From NCBI GenBank assembly GCA_002394365.1, contig DGTQ01000002.1, forward strand, positions 123,633 through 163,708: a stretch of 40,076 nt of DNA, read 5' to 3'. Both the position numbers and the translations under genes were made by a program. The first letter of the stretch is position 1; the number at the start of each line of letters is the position of its first letter. Under the pieces are notes generated by a model. It worked only from the letters and a program-made list of their open reading frames with translations. It did no database searches and was not told where the DNA came from. This document shows positions 39,504-40,076 of the stretch, one piece after another. The stretch is from Prevotellaceae bacterium UBA4332 (lineage in GTDB: Bacteria; Bacteroidota; Bacteroidia; Bacteroidales; Bacteroidaceae).

Positions 39504-40076
39504 ACCTTGTCAATGCACCACGCGAAGCCTTTGGCGGTGCGGCGGGCACCATCCACGAAATGATTGCCCGTGTTCCATTCCAGCGTCGTGTGGTCGGAAC
39601 CGAGCGTCTGCTTCAGGTGTTCATGTTCCCAACGGATGTTATTGCCCACCTGTGCTATGGCCTTGTCTCGACAGTGCTCCTCGCGGTCACCAAGGCTGAG
39701 ATAGACATAGGGTGACTTGACGAGATGCTGGCTGGCATAGTCCAGCCATCCTGCAATCCACACCGAGGGTGACATCGCTGCAATGGCAGCAAAACAATCG
39801 GACTCCGAGCCTGACCAAAGGGAAAAGAGACCGCCAAGGCTGTAGCCGCCTAAGACAATGGGAATCTCGCCGTATTCCTGATGCAAATAGGGAATCAATT
39901 CTTCTGTGATATAACGGAGCGACTCTCCCGCATGTTCGCCCACGGCCTGACGCTTCGAAACGGCAGGGTCGTGCCACGGTGTGAGTTCCACCTCCCAGTC
40001 GCCGATGGCAAAGGCTGCCATCACGAACGATGTTCCCGAAGCCTCGCTAATCATGGCCACCTCGCTGTCAATGCTG
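39491..40076 (-). CDS. Alpha/beta-hydrolase esterase, truncated by the window edge
   Basis: The last about 195 codons of a serine hydrolase are visible; the frame stays open to position 40076, so the N-terminus is outside. The nucleophile elbow GGYSLGGLFSLW is present, followed by AAIAAMSPSVWIAGW; the His is probably in WNTGNHFVDGARR. It belongs to the esterase-like alpha/beta fold; the substrate is unknown. It overlaps the DUF5131 gene by 13 bp and shares its codon style. Confidence 0.75.
   Translation of the reverse strand, partial: SIDSEVAMISEASGTSFVMAAFAIGDWEVELTPWHDPAVSKRQAVGEHAGESLRYITEELIPYLHQEYGEIPIVLGGYSLGGLFSLWSGSESDCFAAIAAMSPSVWIAGWLDYASQHLVKSPYVYLSLGDREEHCRDKAIAQVGNNIRWEHEHLKQTLGSDHTTLEWNTGNHFVDGARRTAKGFAWCIDKVCQR

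Overview
This 40 kb window is a bacterial chromosome segment that reads as Bacteroidales, most probably Prevotella or a close relative. The evidence is the repeated TAnnTTTG(C) promoter element in front of genes on both strands, weak or absent Shine-Dalgarno sequences at most starts, and typical Bacteroidetes genes: GldE, an OmpP1/FadL porin, a fimbrillin lipoprotein, paired DUF3857/transglutaminase proteins and an ABC-F protein. Most genes are ordinary core functions. The unusual part is the repeat content between genes and sometimes inside them.

Layout. 1-650 holds a composite repeat module: 21-bp hairpin units, short inverted tandem repeats, a 47-bp AT palindrome and a promoter pointing out of the window. 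695-4224 (+) carries a 44-codon small ORF, ribulose-phosphate epimerase (rpe), a patatin-like phospholipase and an OmpP1/FadL outer-membrane protein. 4353-4925 (-) is a SlyD-like prolyl isomerase with a Cys/Gly-rich tail. 5066-5422 (+) has a candidate terminated small RNA and tRNA-Glu. 5450-10912 (+) is a run of a GH73/LysM hydrolase, a ROK glucokinase, TsaC, a ClC chloride transporter with CBS domains and fmt. 11153-11581 (+) is a four-tRNA cluster (Gly-Leu-Leu-Gly). 11629-16856 (+) holds a hypothetical, ssb, gldE, a small secreted lytic-transglycosylase-like protein with a long leader, a fimbrillin and rnhB. 16865-18409 (-) is an isopropylmalate/citramalate-synthase-like enzyme.

18644-22218 is an accessory patch: a DUF2442-HTH gene beside a 5'-truncated DUF4160 partner, a transposase remnant followed by nine AGTCAAC iterons, a second inverted copy of the composite module, and a low-GC operon of three unrecognised proteins. 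22600-25200 holds a His-rich CobW GTPase converging with an AEC permease, then tRNA-Lys with a decayed duplicate of its terminator. 25665-32519 (-) reads phoH, purC, menG/ubiE, aroE, ABC-F, metA. 32726-36600 (+) is a pair of DUF3857/transglutaminase proteins, the second lacking catalytic residues. 36601-37789 is repeat-rich and geneless. 37790-40076 (-) is a compositionally different block of a radical SAM protein, a DUF5131 protein and an esterase cut by the window edge.

The most interesting signal is a set of interlocking repeat families. (i) A roughly 520-bp composite module occurs twice, inverted, 19.5 kb apart. (ii) C-rich/G-rich palindromic elements and a GAGCACC-type element sit in many intergenic gaps and also in frame inside four housekeeping genes (ABC-F, the AEC permease, fmt, cobW). 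(iii) Several unrelated arrays share a unit of about 21 bp. (iv) Nearly every co-directional gap contains 7-8 bp tandem repeats ending at or just before the next start codon; two of those starts are TTG.
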